DNA from: Paraescarpia echinospica | Taxonomy: Eukaryota > Annelida > Polychaeta > Sabellida > Siboglinidae | NCBI GenBank assembly: GCA_020002185.1 | Contig: CM034541.1 | Location: 47,866,029 to 47,930,028 of the forward strand | Length of the DNA: 64,000 nucleotides | Reading direction: 5' to 3' | Shown here: in pieces, positions 26,821 to 38,607 of the stretch | How positions within the stretch are numbered: the first letter of the stretch is position 1 | How the letters are laid out: each line of letters begins with the position of its first letter | The notes under the pieces: model-generated | What the model was told of the DNA's origin: nothing | Seen by the model: only the letters and a program-made list of their open reading frames with translations | Database searches by the model: none | Position numbers and translations under genes: made by a program

Positions 26821-29109
26821 GTTTGCGTCATCGCCTTGGAAATGGCAAAGACAATGACCTCTTTAACCTTGTTTGGTGTTATGTTCACAGAAACAAAAGT
26901 AATGTTCCAGAACTCAAGTCTTGTTTCACTTTGTAACTGCTCAACAGGCATGGGTTCTCTTACAGCTATCGTGTCCTTGAGTGTGTGTGGGTGTGTGCGT
27001 GCATGTTGTCTTAGGAATGTGTGACTGTCTGGCATCAAAACACATGGAAGTAAACAGCCTGCATTCTTTTATTGAGCAGCTGCTTTGTGGTAATAAGTCA
27101 TCAGTTGATATTAGAATATAGTATACAGCTCCATGGCTGTTACCCAGCAGTTACTGGCAGTTAGAATAAGATGCAACGAGTCTCCTTTTTATGACTTTGT
27201 TAAGTTATACAAGTCTAATAGAATATTATGTTTTCAGTTATTTCCTATTACTTGAAAAAGTCTCGTACATTACCATTACAACTAAAACAGCTTATGTGGC
27301 ATGTTTCAGTTTCCCATGTCTGTTGATCAGTTTGTTATTATAAAGAATAGCACATTTTTTACTGGATGACTGACTACGGTATTGCTAACAGTATTGTATA
27401 GTTAATTCTGCAAAAGTTTTGTATCCTGAGTGTCATGGATTGTTCAGTCGTGTTGTACCACAGATTATAATTGTACGTGAGAACAGTGCTTCGTCATGCT
27501 TATATAGGCAGCAGTATGATGTAAAACGATACACAGTATCTCGATAAAAAAGACGTGATACATCTCATGTGTTTGTATTTCTGACCAGTGCTCGTTATGG
27601 CGAGATGTTTTGCATAGATACCAGATCATTGCAAAAAGGAAACTCGTTTAATTTTTATTTATTTATCGCAAAACGCGACGCTCAGGAAATGTGCACATTA
27701 TAAGAATTTAATTTTGAAAAAGCACCATGAATGTTTGTAACAAACATAATTGTTATAAATCATAACATGGCGTCATCTTTAGTATAGCTGTTTGGATTTA
27801 GCTTTAAAAACTGGCCTTTCTGTCGTGCTGTACGCAGCAAATACAAAAATAAATTTGACAGGCAGCTGATAGTGTACAGTAGCACAATTGTTAGAGTGAA
27901 AGATGGCCATAGACCATGATGTGTACAAATAGTCTTTGCGCATTAATTGCAGCGTGGCTGAGGGAGTAAAGCAGGGGCCACCAAACTTTGAATGGACTAA
28001 GTCAGTGGGCCACACTGATATTACCCAAATGTTTATGATCATTAGTCTAATCCTCGTGAGGACTGATACATTATGTTATGTTCGGGATTTGAATGTAAGC
28101 AATCTTGTTTAGAACTATGTATTGTAAAGTAAAGGTCAGTTCTTATATAGGGCAGTATCCAGTCCTCAGGACTGCTCAACGCCCTTTACACTTTTCTACA
28201 TGGCAGACATATTCAGTCGAACATCATCAGGACTTCTCTGGAAAGCATTCAGCCACGCTGCAATAAATGCACAAAGATTATTCATACTCAAATATCCACT
28301 ACTGTTTATAGCCAGATATTCATTCATACAGCTGAGTTAGTCAATTAATTAATCAATCAAGACTGTCATCTTGTGCCTATAGTGCAGTGTTTCATGGTGA
28401 AGAACATTGTCGCGCTTCCCGAGGACGAAGACAAGGCAGAGCCAAAATAGTTTTCAGTGGTCGCCAGATGGTGGCACCCGATGCAGCGCAATAGAAACAA
28501 TAACAAATTCACCTGGGACTGCTAGATTCAATGGGACTGCTAGATCACGTCCAGATTGTGGAGGACATCTACTATAGGAAGACATGTAAAACTTGGGAAA
28601 GGCACGTCACCAGTACAATAAACCCAACCATTTTGGAAGTGTTTGTAAACACCAACAACCGTACGCTTGTACCGACAGTCATCCAGGGTGCAAAATATCA
28701 GAATAATCTTTAATAAATTAATATTTCAAAACCAATGGCATTTTCCACGATGTTGAATTACTTAACCAAAAGAAGCATACATTATTCAATTATAATTCCC
28801 ACCAATTGATCGGTATAAAACATATCGTTGTTACTTATTTGGATGGATTGATATATTTCTTTGTGTTAAGCCATGCTTCATTATTGCACACAATTGAATA
28901 GCACTTTTCTTCTGAGCTCCAATGTCCGATACATCAACAGAACACCATCTCTATGGTGTTTGAAGTGTACAACTAACAAGGTTAATCAGCTGTCAGAATG
29001 ACTTTCTTGATACTCCACAAGTAAAACTGACAAGTGCACGGCACCTCACAGCTACACGTACCCATCCATGTTGAAGAAACCTATGTTTTGGACACTACAA
29101 AATGCTCTA
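26821..29109. other. Downstream of NSA2; 3' UTR and repeats, no gene
   Basis: This holds the probable NSA2 3' UTR, then AT-rich DNA. Fragments of the dispersed short repeat occur at 27925-27990 (plus) and 28123-28315 (minus). A possible short terminal exon near 28395-28450 was considered and rejected. Confidence 0.5.
28123..28315 (-). repeat. Dispersed short repeat family, copy C
   Basis: The complement reads through TTGCAGCGTGGCTGAATGCT, TCCAGAGAAGTCCTGATGATG, GTGTAAAGGGCGTTGAGCAG, CCTGAGGACTGG and ATATAAGAACTGACC, in the order of the family consensus, including the tail. Confidence 0.7.
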
Positions 29110-29269
29110 TATATAAAACGTGGTTTTGTTCATCAACCTTAAAGTTACAAGATTGTATGAATATCTTTCCACCCGTAGAACGATACAACTCTACACCTGT
29201 GTGAACTCGCTCATGAATCTTAAGTTCACTGGAATGTGTGAATAACGTTCCACGTGTAGAAGAAGCATC
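29110..29269 (-). pseudogene. Zinc-finger relics beyond the stop codon
   Basis: In the same minus-strand frame as the zinc-finger exon, after its TGA, translation continues THSSELKIHERVHTGVELYR and a second relic KIFIQSCNFK. The linker and His residues of a C2H2 finger are intact, but the Cys pair is lost (Arg and Ser codons). The ancestral protein therefore probably had at least two more fingers. Confidence 0.6.
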
Positions 29270-32200
29270 TCATTTTACACATGCATAAATATTTTCAAGA
29301 TGCTTAAGGGAGCTGGATGTTCTGAATGATTTTCGACATGAGGAACAAGTGAAAAGATTTATGCCTGTGTGAATTTTCTCATGAACATTAAGGTCACTAG
29401 ACTGTACAAATGTCATTCCACATGTAGAACTATGACACTTTACACTGGGTAAAGCACAATAATTGTGATGAATCTTTATATAACTACGATATGGGAAAGG
29501 TATTCCACATGCAGGACAAGGGGACCCCTTTATGCCTTTGTCATTCCGGTCACGAAGTGTTGACGTTTCTACAGTCCAGTCTGCATGGTCCACTGTCCAG
29601 ACCTCCTTCAACAAACCTCCCTCGCACACCACCCACTTTCTCAGTTCTCTGCCTTTGTTACATTCATCAGACTTAACGTTCTCTGTTTTCACTTGGATGT
29701 CTGTCTCGCAGTAACCTGTGGAGGTTTGGTCGTTTTGGTGACACGTCAGGAATTCCTCCAGATTGCCTTCAGTCTTGATAGTTGTCAGACCTTTGAACAG
29801 AACAATGTTTCTGAATACATGTGTCAAGACAACAATTCATGCAAACTACATACTGAAAAACATTTTGTGTTTGTAAATTACAAACTCGACCTAACAAGCC
29901 ATGGTAGTACAATTCAAACTTCTTGATGCACATATTACAGACCACGACTAATGTTATGTAAATAATGCATTCTGACAAGTTTTAATAATTATGATAATAA
30001 TCTGACCTAAACTGTTAGAAAAGAGCCAATGAGGCACATAAAAACCAAATGGTTAGGCTATGTAAACAAATTTTACATTTGTATGAATAACTAAAGGGTA
30101 AAAAGTAGTGTTAAAAAGATAAATCTTTAGATGACAGCAACGTTTTATTATTACGTACTAACATAATGGTATCAATACAGTAGTCCCTGTATCTCATCTC
30201 GGCAACCCCACAGAGATGTTAAAAATATGTGCCAATAGTCCCCTTGTCACTATACCGTGTGCCCCTTCGGTGTATGTTATTTAGTTTGATAAAAAAACTG
30301 TTTTTGATTATCTAGGTAGAACCGCAGGTATTATTATAATACAATCTAAAAAAAAATGGACAATTTATTGGACACATTATGAACAAAATCATGGATAATT
30401 TCACTGACCAGTCATGCACGCATACAGCAGCATTACATATGTAATTAATGGCTGATTACTCACCTTGATTACAATATTATGTTGTTATCCCAACATAATG
30501 TTTTCATTAGTGATATGAATGATCACAATCTAATGTTTTATTTTATATTGCTGGTACCATATAATGTAGATTACTCTCAACCTTACTTAAATCCAAACTT
30601 TGTTCCTCACTGGAAAATAATGACAGTACCACACATATTTATTATGGAACTATTTTGTTGTTAGTTGGTTTTTATTCTTACAAAACTGTTTCTACTTTTC
30701 TTTCGTAATGTATACCTTGTAAGACTTCATAATCATCAGAACCATTTGAAGATTCTCGCTGAATTTGTGTGATGTCCACGGGAGTGCACTGAATCTGTCC
30801 TGGTGCTGCTTCTAAGGACTGCAACTGTATCCCTGTGGAGATGTACTGTTCTTCTTCAACCTTCACTACAGGAATGACGATTCGCTGCAAATATAACAAA
30901 CTAGTCATTCAGAGACTCCATGTTTTCCTTTGCTTGTTCCACTTCACCTGTCAATCAGACATCTAGGAGTTTGATGTAAAATGGCATTGTTGGTTAGAAT
31001 ACTAGTTCTGGTTTTGGTTAGAATATTTGTTCTAGTGCTTTATCCCCCGAATATCTTGGGCAGGGGACTGGGAGATGTATGGCCCCCCCATATTATGGCA
31101 AGGCCAAGGGAGTGCAGTTGGTGTCTCAAGGGGAGTGCAGTTGGAGGTTTTTGGTGCCTCAAGGGGTGCAGTAGAGGTTTCTAGTGCCACAAGGGGGAGT
31201 GCAGTAGAGGTTTTGGTGCCACAAGGGGGAGTTCAGTTGGAGGTTTTTGGTGCCACAAGGGGTGCAGTAGGTTTCTGGTGCCACAAGGGGGAGTGCAGTT
31301 GGAGGTTTTTGGTGCCACAAGGGGGAGTTCAGTTGGAGGTTTCTGGTGCCACAAGGGGTGCAGTAGAGGTTTCTGGTACCACAAAGGGTGTGCAGTTGGA
31401 GGTTTTTGGTGCCATGGGGGGAGTTCAGTTGGAGGTTTTTGGTGCCACAGGGGGGATTTCAGTTGGAGGTTTTTGGTGACACAAGGGGTGCAGTAGAGGT
31501 TTCTGGTGCCACAAGGGGGAGTGCAGTTGGAGGTTTTTGGCCACCCTGCCCCCAATATTCTCCACAATATGACGCCTATGTATCTATTCAAGTATTAAAG
31601 GTGATCTATTCCTCATTTTTTATATTAATTACCTGGTAATATAATGCTCCTAGGACTAGAGTAAACATGACAATTTACACTGGCTGCTAAATTGCTGAAG
31701 AAACCAACAAATGATTATGAGCTGACATATTGTATACTTGTTGAGGAAACAGGAGCACTCAACGCATCACTGCAGCGTCATGGTCATGGCCATAGAAGCT
31801 CAGGATAGACACATACTGGTCAAGCATCAGGGGAGTTTCTCAATATGTCGGAAACTGTAAGATTTCACTAGAATTTTGCACTATGAAAATAAATTCCATG
31901 TAAACGACAAGCATGACTATTGTTGATGGTAGTTACAAATGGTTAGATTGTATTAACTCTTTCAAACAGCTATATAGGCCCACATAATTACCTTTTGTTT
32001 CCCTTTTAGAACATTCCAATCAGAGGCAGACGAGGTTAGCTTAAACAATATTTAGAGACCTACAATAATGGAAGAACTCTAAACTGATCTGGAATGGTAT
32101 TTAGAATACACTGCAACAAGTGCACCCAGTGATATTTGTACAGTTGTCAATGACGCACTCACTGTGTCAAGTTGAGAACCAGTCAAATAGGTCAGTTGGA

Positions 32201-35200
32201 TTGCTTGGCTTTCATCCTGCAACATAAGACATTTTATGTGGAGAACTGAAGATGACAACTGTATATTAATGTAGATATAATATTAATACCTTGTATCCTA
32301 ACTTTGGAATATTGTAAGTGCATCCCCTCCAAGGTGCCCCAGTTCAATCGACTCTTTCTATGCTCATTTTCTGGTTTTAATGCTCATTAAAACATAGCAT
32401 AATCTTTATTGCTTCTTTAAAGAAGAATTATGTCTGCAACAAGCTCTCATTAAGTGTACGGAAAAGTAGTATTGCGACACGAACCAATCAAGATAAACTT
32501 GTGCAAATGCACAGAATCACATATTAAGACAAATAATCATAGGCATTTCAGAGAGATGATGTTGGTAAACAAGTGATGGGTGGGTGGATGAAATATGAAT
32601 GATGGATGAACGAGTGATGGAAAAACAAAGTATTACAACAAGCAGATATGTGTATATATATATATATACACACACATATATAAATATATACACACACATA
32701 TTATATATACACGCACTTTTGCAATCAGTTGAGTAAATTTTATCATTCCACGCAGCTACAGTTCACACAGATGTATAAACTGAGTACTTGGCTATGGATA
32801 ATGACCAGTAAATATTTGTGTACTTCAGGCAGTAACTGCAGTGTGGCTGAATGCTTTCCAGAGAAGTTGAGGTGGTTTTCGAACGAGTGAACAGATCTGC
32901 CAGGGTGTGTATGGTAAAAAAGTGCTTTGAGCAGTAAGGACAGGATAGAGTGCCACACGAGAACCTAACTATACCATTACGTTGACGGTTCCCTGTTCTG
33001 GTAGGTCTCGCAGCGATGGATCAGTGGAGACAGTCATCTTTTGTGAAATCTGTAAAACAAATTTGTGTTTGAGGTTCGTTTGCCTCTTTTTATGCTCAAC
33101 TGTTTCCTACGACCTTTGACCCCTAATCTACAAATTGGTACTTAACGTATTTCAAGAAACAAAACGGAAGTTATTAATAGTTATTTGTTTTTAAGTGAAG
33201 TCACTGGTCCTAAGGAAAGTTCTGTGTGTCATACATTGGTGAAACCTCAACAAAGCTTCGTAAAATTTGAGGTTTATATTAGCTATTCTAAGGTCGTTGG
33301 ATATTTTAAAGAAATAGGCTAATCAGCATAATTGTTGGCATGACAACTGCGATTTACGTTATCAATTCCAAGCTGAAGCTATGCACATCATCTCATGGAT
33401 GATCCTAGAAAATTTCCTAAAGCACCTCCAAATAGCATCAAGAACAGCTCAGGCAAAACGTCACCATAAAAAACCTCTCCAGCAGCACCCTCATCCAACC
33501 TTCCAATGTCATGTCTGTCTTGTCCAATGACATGTCTGATAGCAGCGAAATGCTGTGGTTCCGGCTCAGGCTCCCCCAATATTCATTACGCCTGTATTTA
33601 CTAGTAAGTACGTACATTAAATAGCACGTTACTAAAACAGGATAATGGGATAAAAATAAGAACTATATTTATAACAGATTTATCATGCGAATGCAGAACA
33701 TACCGATTTGGACCGAGGTGCAGTGGACTCGCTTAATGCAGTAAACTCTGAGGACAACAGGTACGCAATGGCCTGCAACATATATCCAAGTCCTTTTTAT
33801 TCTGATCAGACCTGGGGCGGAAGTACTCGGTACTCGAGTACATTTTAGAAGTACTCGTACTCGTACTCATAAAACTTACGGGTCATGTACTCGTACTCAT
33901 TGTACTAAGATTTTATGAGTACATTACGAGTACATCTGAGTACTTTCTCAATATATACTGGGAACAATTAATTTATTTGCAGTTATAAAATCAAACTTTC
34001 CTGAAATATTGAAATGCTCAACTATTTTTTTAAATACTTTGTTATTTCACATAGAATGCCACCTTGCCATCCCTACACATAGTACATCCTCATTCTCTGA
34101 TAGCCATGAGTCCATGACTATGATACCCTAACATGGCAACAGGCAGCATCTTTCCCCAGTCAGAAACACCCTGTTAAGCAAACAATAATTGTAGGCTATC
34201 AGTTCAGGCCAGTTTAATCAAGCCACCAGGATGTCCATAAAGAGCCAACTACTAGTAGCAGTTAACCCACCTGTTAGACAGGGAATGCATTTAATGTAGT
34301 CTGGAGACCATGCCACTTGGCACTGGCCGACAGTGCTAACTGCTAAAAACAAGAACTGCCAGTCTTCCTCTGTAGAAGTAAGGTGTCTCAAGTCAGATGT
34401 CACCCTACACTAATATAATCCAGTGCCAACTTAGTGTGACACCAGTGAAGCCATGTGGCATGATAGTCTAGGTCAGAGAGAACATGCACTGAGGGAGCAG
34501 AGATAAGAGAAATGCTAAACAAAGACATGTAGCCAGTGGGATGCCAGGTAACAAATCCTCCTGTTGGTTGCTTTGTTTTACATGCATAACCTGGAGACAA
34601 CCAGCAAAGTTCAAATGATTGGCTGGGGGTATCCACTGGTCAGTCTCTTTTACCCACTCATTTGTGATCATTAAAGACAGATATCAACTTGATTAGTTTT
34701 TTTCTCAAATGTCAATCGTACTTTATGATTGGTTTACGTGTGCCTAGTTGGTCGGTGACTCAATATTGCCCCTAGATATATCATGACAGTGATACCAATG
34801 CCTACATTGCAGAGAGATCCACTAAATTGTCGATTTTACGATACGTTATTATTTAATATTTATATTTACAAAAATGTACCTGTACTCGTACTCGTGAGAA
34901 TGTACTCGTACTCAGCTTTTAGCAATGGACTCGTACTCGTCCATCGTCAAAGTACTCGTACTCATAAAAATGTACTCTGCCCCAGGTCTGATGCTGCAAA
35001 ATTATATTATTTTAGTAATTTCTCACATTCATCAAATCAATCACAACAACAAACTATAAAAAGTATAATAACAAAGTGACTATATCATGCAGTTTACAAA
35101 TAATAGGAACAAACATTAATTTATGAGTCGCCACATTTAGATAACTAACAACATTTACAACTTTTATAAACATGCGAGTCTTATAAAATAATTTTATTCA

Positions 35201-35889
35201 TAACTTTATTTACACCAGTGTTTTTTCTGACTACACTAATACAGTAGGGCAATTAGCTCCACTATCAGATCAACCAATATCAGGCTTAAATCAGCCACAC
35301 CAGCAATGGTAAAAATCAAAACAAGCACACTGGTATTATTACTCATGAACAGAAACCTATTTGTAAACATTCCAGTAATATTTTTGCCAAAACTGTTGGC
35401 AGTTGTAAAATGTTACATCATGTAACATGACATGTATATGTCTACTGTGACATACAGTGTAATACTTACAGGGACATACCTCAAATGACTAGTATGTAGA
35501 TTCTCAGTTACCGAGTAAATACTAACCTCTTTGTGCTTTGCCTTTGCAGATCGCGCAATTGAGAATTTGCGGTACTTCAGCTGCTTTGGCTTTGCATTCT
35601 TAAAATAAAAAATTGTTGGCACAGAGCCAGGCTTCAAAGTTCTCCGTCGTCGACGTTTTGTTGGGTCTTGCCCCATTAGCTGAAGAAACATGTCCACTTC
35701 GAAGCATGTTTTTTCAAAATGTGCTGAACAAAGTGTGCTAAATTGCGTAGGTTTCCAGTCAACCCGTCCGCAATTACGAATCCATTGTTTCCCTTCTGGC
35801 TTGTTCACAGGGAAATGGAAAAAAGACAGTTCTAGATCCTTATTTGTTGTATTGCTATTGTTACAACCGTAAGCAGCACAGAAGACCAT
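29270..35889 (-). CDS. THAP-domain and C2H2 zinc-finger protein (proposed four-exon gene)
   Basis: Exon 1 (35889-35470) starts MVFCAAYGCNNS and encodes a full THAP domain: the C2CH ligands include CSAHF, with FHFPVNK, the conserved Trp residues, and a distal VPTIF motif. It then runs into an Arg/Lys-rich tail and a GTAAGT donor. Proposed exon 2 (33049-32975, 25 codons), exon 3 (30884-30716, acidic, PVVKVEEEQY) and exon 4 (29790-29270) follow with matching splice phases 0, 0 and 1. Exon 4 encodes two or three C2H2-like fingers (CPACGIPF; CGMTFVQSSDLNVHEKIHTG; CSSCRKSF). THAP domains bind DNA sequence-specifically, so a nuclear transcription regulator is inferred. Linking THAP and ZF exons in one gene rests only on phase and orientation. 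Introns hold a minisatellite, a hAT MITE and a SINE. A frame at 33579-33388 in intron 1 is unassigned. Confidence 0.55.
31095..31545. repeat. 30-34-bp minisatellite, about 14 units
   Basis: Units alternate between a 34-bp form (GGTGCCACAAGGGGGAGTGC, then AGTTGGAGGTTTTT) and a 30-bp form lacking GGGA and ending GTAGAGGTTTCT. The array lies in an intron of the THAP/zinc-finger gene. Long frames across it are artefacts. Confidence 0.92.
32646..32715. repeat. TA/CA microsatellite
   Basis: Alternating TATATA and CACACA tracts in intron 2 of the THAP/zinc-finger gene. Confidence 0.9.
32800..32960 (+). repeat. Dispersed short repeat family, copy D
   Basis: Includes GGCAGTAACTGCAGTGTGGC, TGAATGCTTTCCAGAGAAGT, ACAGATCTGCCAGGG and GTGCTTTGAGCAG in family order. 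It ends next to the proposed exon 2 of the THAP/zinc-finger gene (32975). Confidence 0.7.
33807..34990. mobile_element. hAT-type MITE rich in GTACTCG repeats
   Basis: The termini CAGACCTGGGGCGGAAGTACT and the complement CAGACCTGGGGCAGAGTAC bound a 1,184-bp element with subterminal ACTCGTACTCGT arrays at both ends. The 8-bp flanks (ATTCTGAT and ATGCTGCA) match only in part, so the duplication has decayed. No transposase is visible. Confidence 0.75.
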
Positions 35890-37002
35890 GTCGGCTGCAA
35901 GTCGGCGTCCTATTCTAATTACATTGCAAGGCAGCCATATTAGCTGGGTAATATTTTAATTAATGTACACCATGCTTGATCTTGTTGGCAAGCTACACCA
36001 CTGGCACTGTGCATGCATGTACACCTGTACGTGGAAATGTGGGAACAACTGTCTTGAACAAGGAAACCATGGAAATTAAACCAGAGCTGAAGAATGTATA
36101 GAACAATCGTTTTGTTTAGATCACTATTAATAACGACATGTTCGTCAAAAGTGTCATGAACGTGTCTCGTATCATGGTAATGAACATGTTAGTATTGTAA
36201 TTGTTACATGACATTCAAGTTGTGAACTTGAAGTTGTGTTGTTGTGAAGTTGTGTGGTGAATTATTGATTGAATGGACTGCCGATTTAATCCGTGTGTGT
36301 GTTGATATATACTGCAATGTACTCGATAGTCTAATTCTTGCATTTTTCTCCAACGATCACCCGCCTGTAATGGCCGGTTTTGCCTTGTAATAATATTAAT
36401 CGTGTTGTTAATAAAACATCAACAATCCTTCCCGCCAGGGCACGGCGGCCGGCATTTCTCATTCAGTCTCTGCAGTGCAATGTTACCGCGCAGTTGTAAT
36501 TTGTAGTTGGCAGCCGTCAGTAGCACTGTGTATGATTAAGGCTATAAAAATTATACCACAACAATATTCAGCCACAGCTAGCGTTGTCCGAATGCAGCTA
36601 GTAGACCACAATGTCGATGTAAATACACTTATGATATCGGAGATCAAACTGACAGTCGTAAAACGGCTAGTTTCGCTCATCCTACTCTTGGTCTCGCTCA
36701 GTCGCTCGCCTTCGTTAACTCGGCGAGAACTCCAAATAGTGGCGCCATCTCACGACGCCTCGGTAATCGTCTCCATTACAAAGTTCATCCTCGCGCGCCA
36801 GGGGTCGCTGCTGCTGATTGCCAGCCAGCCAGCCAGCCAGCAGTTAACCTCGATTATCCAGGCGCCGTGAGGTGGCAGCATTGGCCCCTCACCACCAGAG
36901 CCATTGATATAGAGTTTGGCCTTTGAAGTTCCGATTTTTGATTGGTCGATGACTGTGGACGCCATTTTCGGTCCAACGCGTCCTCAGGGAGAACAGAAAG
37001 CA
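35890..37002. promoter_or_regulatory. Shared upstream region of two head-to-head THAP exons
   Basis: About 1.1 kb separates the minus-strand THAP gene (ATG 35889) from the plus-strand THAP exon (ATG 37003). It contains a GC-rich block at 36700-36860 with a CCAG tandem run (36818-36842), partly shared with 10648-10730. A bidirectional promoter is inferred from layout only. Confidence 0.3.
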
Positions 37003-37080
37003 ATGCCGTGCTGTTCTGCTTGGGGATGCTCTAATCGTAGAGAAATTGGTATACGGTTATTCGGGTTTCCTTTCCTTTCG
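37003..37080 (+). pseudogene. THAP-domain start exon, truncated
   Basis: Translation from ATG 37003 gives MPCCSAWGCSNRREIGIRLF and GFP, the beginning of a THAP zinc finger (C-x-GC-x-N, then the F-x-FP turn). After about 23 residues the similarity stops. The CR1 LINE begins about 50 bp further on (near 37127). The rest of the domain (Trp, CSKHF-like Cys/His) is not adjacent. A distant continuation at 51439 is conceivable but unsupported. Either the LINE or an earlier break destroyed this gene. Confidence 0.5.
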
Positions 37081-37214
37081 ATAAAAAGGCACGGTGTGTC
37101 ACTGTGTGTTGACAAATATAACTAACTATAACCTAAACAATCTGGTGTAAATTGTACACAGAAAAGTCTTTTCAAAGATATATAAACCTATTTTGAACAT
37201 AAATAAATTATGAT

Positions 37215-38607
37215 ATGGCACCTTGCAAGCGGCAGCTCAGGGCAAAACGACACTTAGTTTGCAACGACTGCCAGAGCTGGGTGGATTTTGCGTTGTCTGG
37301 CTGTCCAAAATCATGGGCAGAGACCAAAGATAATGGATTCACCTTTCGGTGTATGGGATGTTTGAGGGTGGAATGTCTGATGAAGTTGACAGATATAGTG
37401 AAGGAGATGGAGGTGAGACTCAACATAGAAATAGATGGAGCAGAGAGGGATGACGCAGAGAGAGTTGAGAATTCTACAACACAGAAGGAGCTGAGTTGTG
37501 ACACAGAGACTGAAGAAAGGAGACTGAGAGGAGGGAAGGTGACCGGTGTGAAGGAAAAAGAAATTGAGAAGACAGAGGGACGGAGGAAAAGTGTTCGGCA
37601 GAGGAAAAGAAAACGGGTCAGTGGGGATAGATCAACAGGTAGTCAGACTGTAGAGAACGAGGGGAGACGCGACAGCGATACAGGTGGTGAAGAGGTAGAT
37701 ACCGCAGAGGCAGTTGGTAAGACTATGAGATAGAAGACTGATGGAAGAAGACAGAGTGTTCAGCAACAAACAGAAAACATTACAGGCGTGAAGGTGACAG
37801 GGGAAAACGTGACCGTAGTGAAGGAGGTAGCCGGGGAAAAGGAACGGGAGAGGAGAGAAGAAAATGTGATGGGAGGAAAGATGAAGGGACGAAAGGAAGT
37901 GAGAGTAAATGTGCTAGAAGAGAAGTTGACAGGAGGGAAGGGGATAAGAGAAAACGCGACAGGAAAGAAGGGAATGGAAGAAGATGTGACAGGAGAGAAG
38001 ATGGCAAGAGGAAAAGACAACAACCAGACATGTGCAAACAGAAGGAGCTACTCCGAGGCAGTGATTGATGGGGCAAGGAGAAAAGAGAGTGTATTTATGG
38101 GCGATTCAATTCTTAGAAAAACAGACAAGACTACATGCGAGGGGAAGGACGTTGTTGTATGTCTACCGGGTGGCTAGGATACAGCATGTGACCGAAAGGG
38201 TAGAGAAGGTATTGGGGCATGGCAAGGGAGGGTTTATACTAGTATACGTTGGGACAAACAATGCAGACAAGGAGGGAACAACTGGGATAGTTCAGAAGTA
38301 CAGACATCTAGTAAGGAAGCTAAAGAAGACAAGAGTGGAACAGGTTGTTCTCTCAGGAATTTTGCCAGTAATGGGAGGAAGGGGGGCATCATACAGAAAC
38401 TGTAAGAGGATGGTGATCAACGCACTAGTTGAGCAGATGTGTGAAGAACAGGGCGTGGGATTCATATATTTATGGGGGTACTTTGTTGGGAGAGAAGATA
38501 TGTACATGAGAGATGGCCTCCATCTAAGTGGAAAGGGGGCAGCAGTATTCTCAGAGAATCTGCTGAGATATGTTGACAGTGGGACAGGTTGTATCTATTT
38601 AAACTAA
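37215..38607 (+). pseudogene. LINE ORF1 (PHD finger + SGNH esterase), copy 2, broken
   Basis: From ATG 37215 (MAPCKRQLRAKRHLVC) a PHD-like zinc finger spans residues 14-58 (CNDCQSW, SGCPKSW, CMGCLRVEC). A charged linker follows, then an SGNH/GDSL esterase: block I FMGDSILRK with the nucleophile Ser, block III VYVGTNN, block V DGLHLSGKG with the Asp-His pair. Two lesions break it: a TAG at 37731-37733 in the linker, and a 1-bp insertion near 38167 (CCGGGTGGCT against CCGGGGGCT in copy 1). Since copy 1 is intact at the second site, each copy supplies the ancestral state for the other. PHD plus esterase ORF1 is a recognised arrangement in CR1-like LINEs. Confidence 0.88.

Noticed and set aside
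28379..28452. Short frame MVKNIVALPEDEDKAEPK as a possible terminal exon
   Set aside because: Only 18 codons, no partner exon or family match.
31075..31639. Repetitive frames of 70-136 codons on both strands
   Set aside because: They are minisatellite translations within an intron.
33388..33579. 63-codon minus-strand frame in intron 1 of the THAP gene
   Set aside because: No recognised domain; acceptor and donor sites in phase with neighbouring exons were not found.
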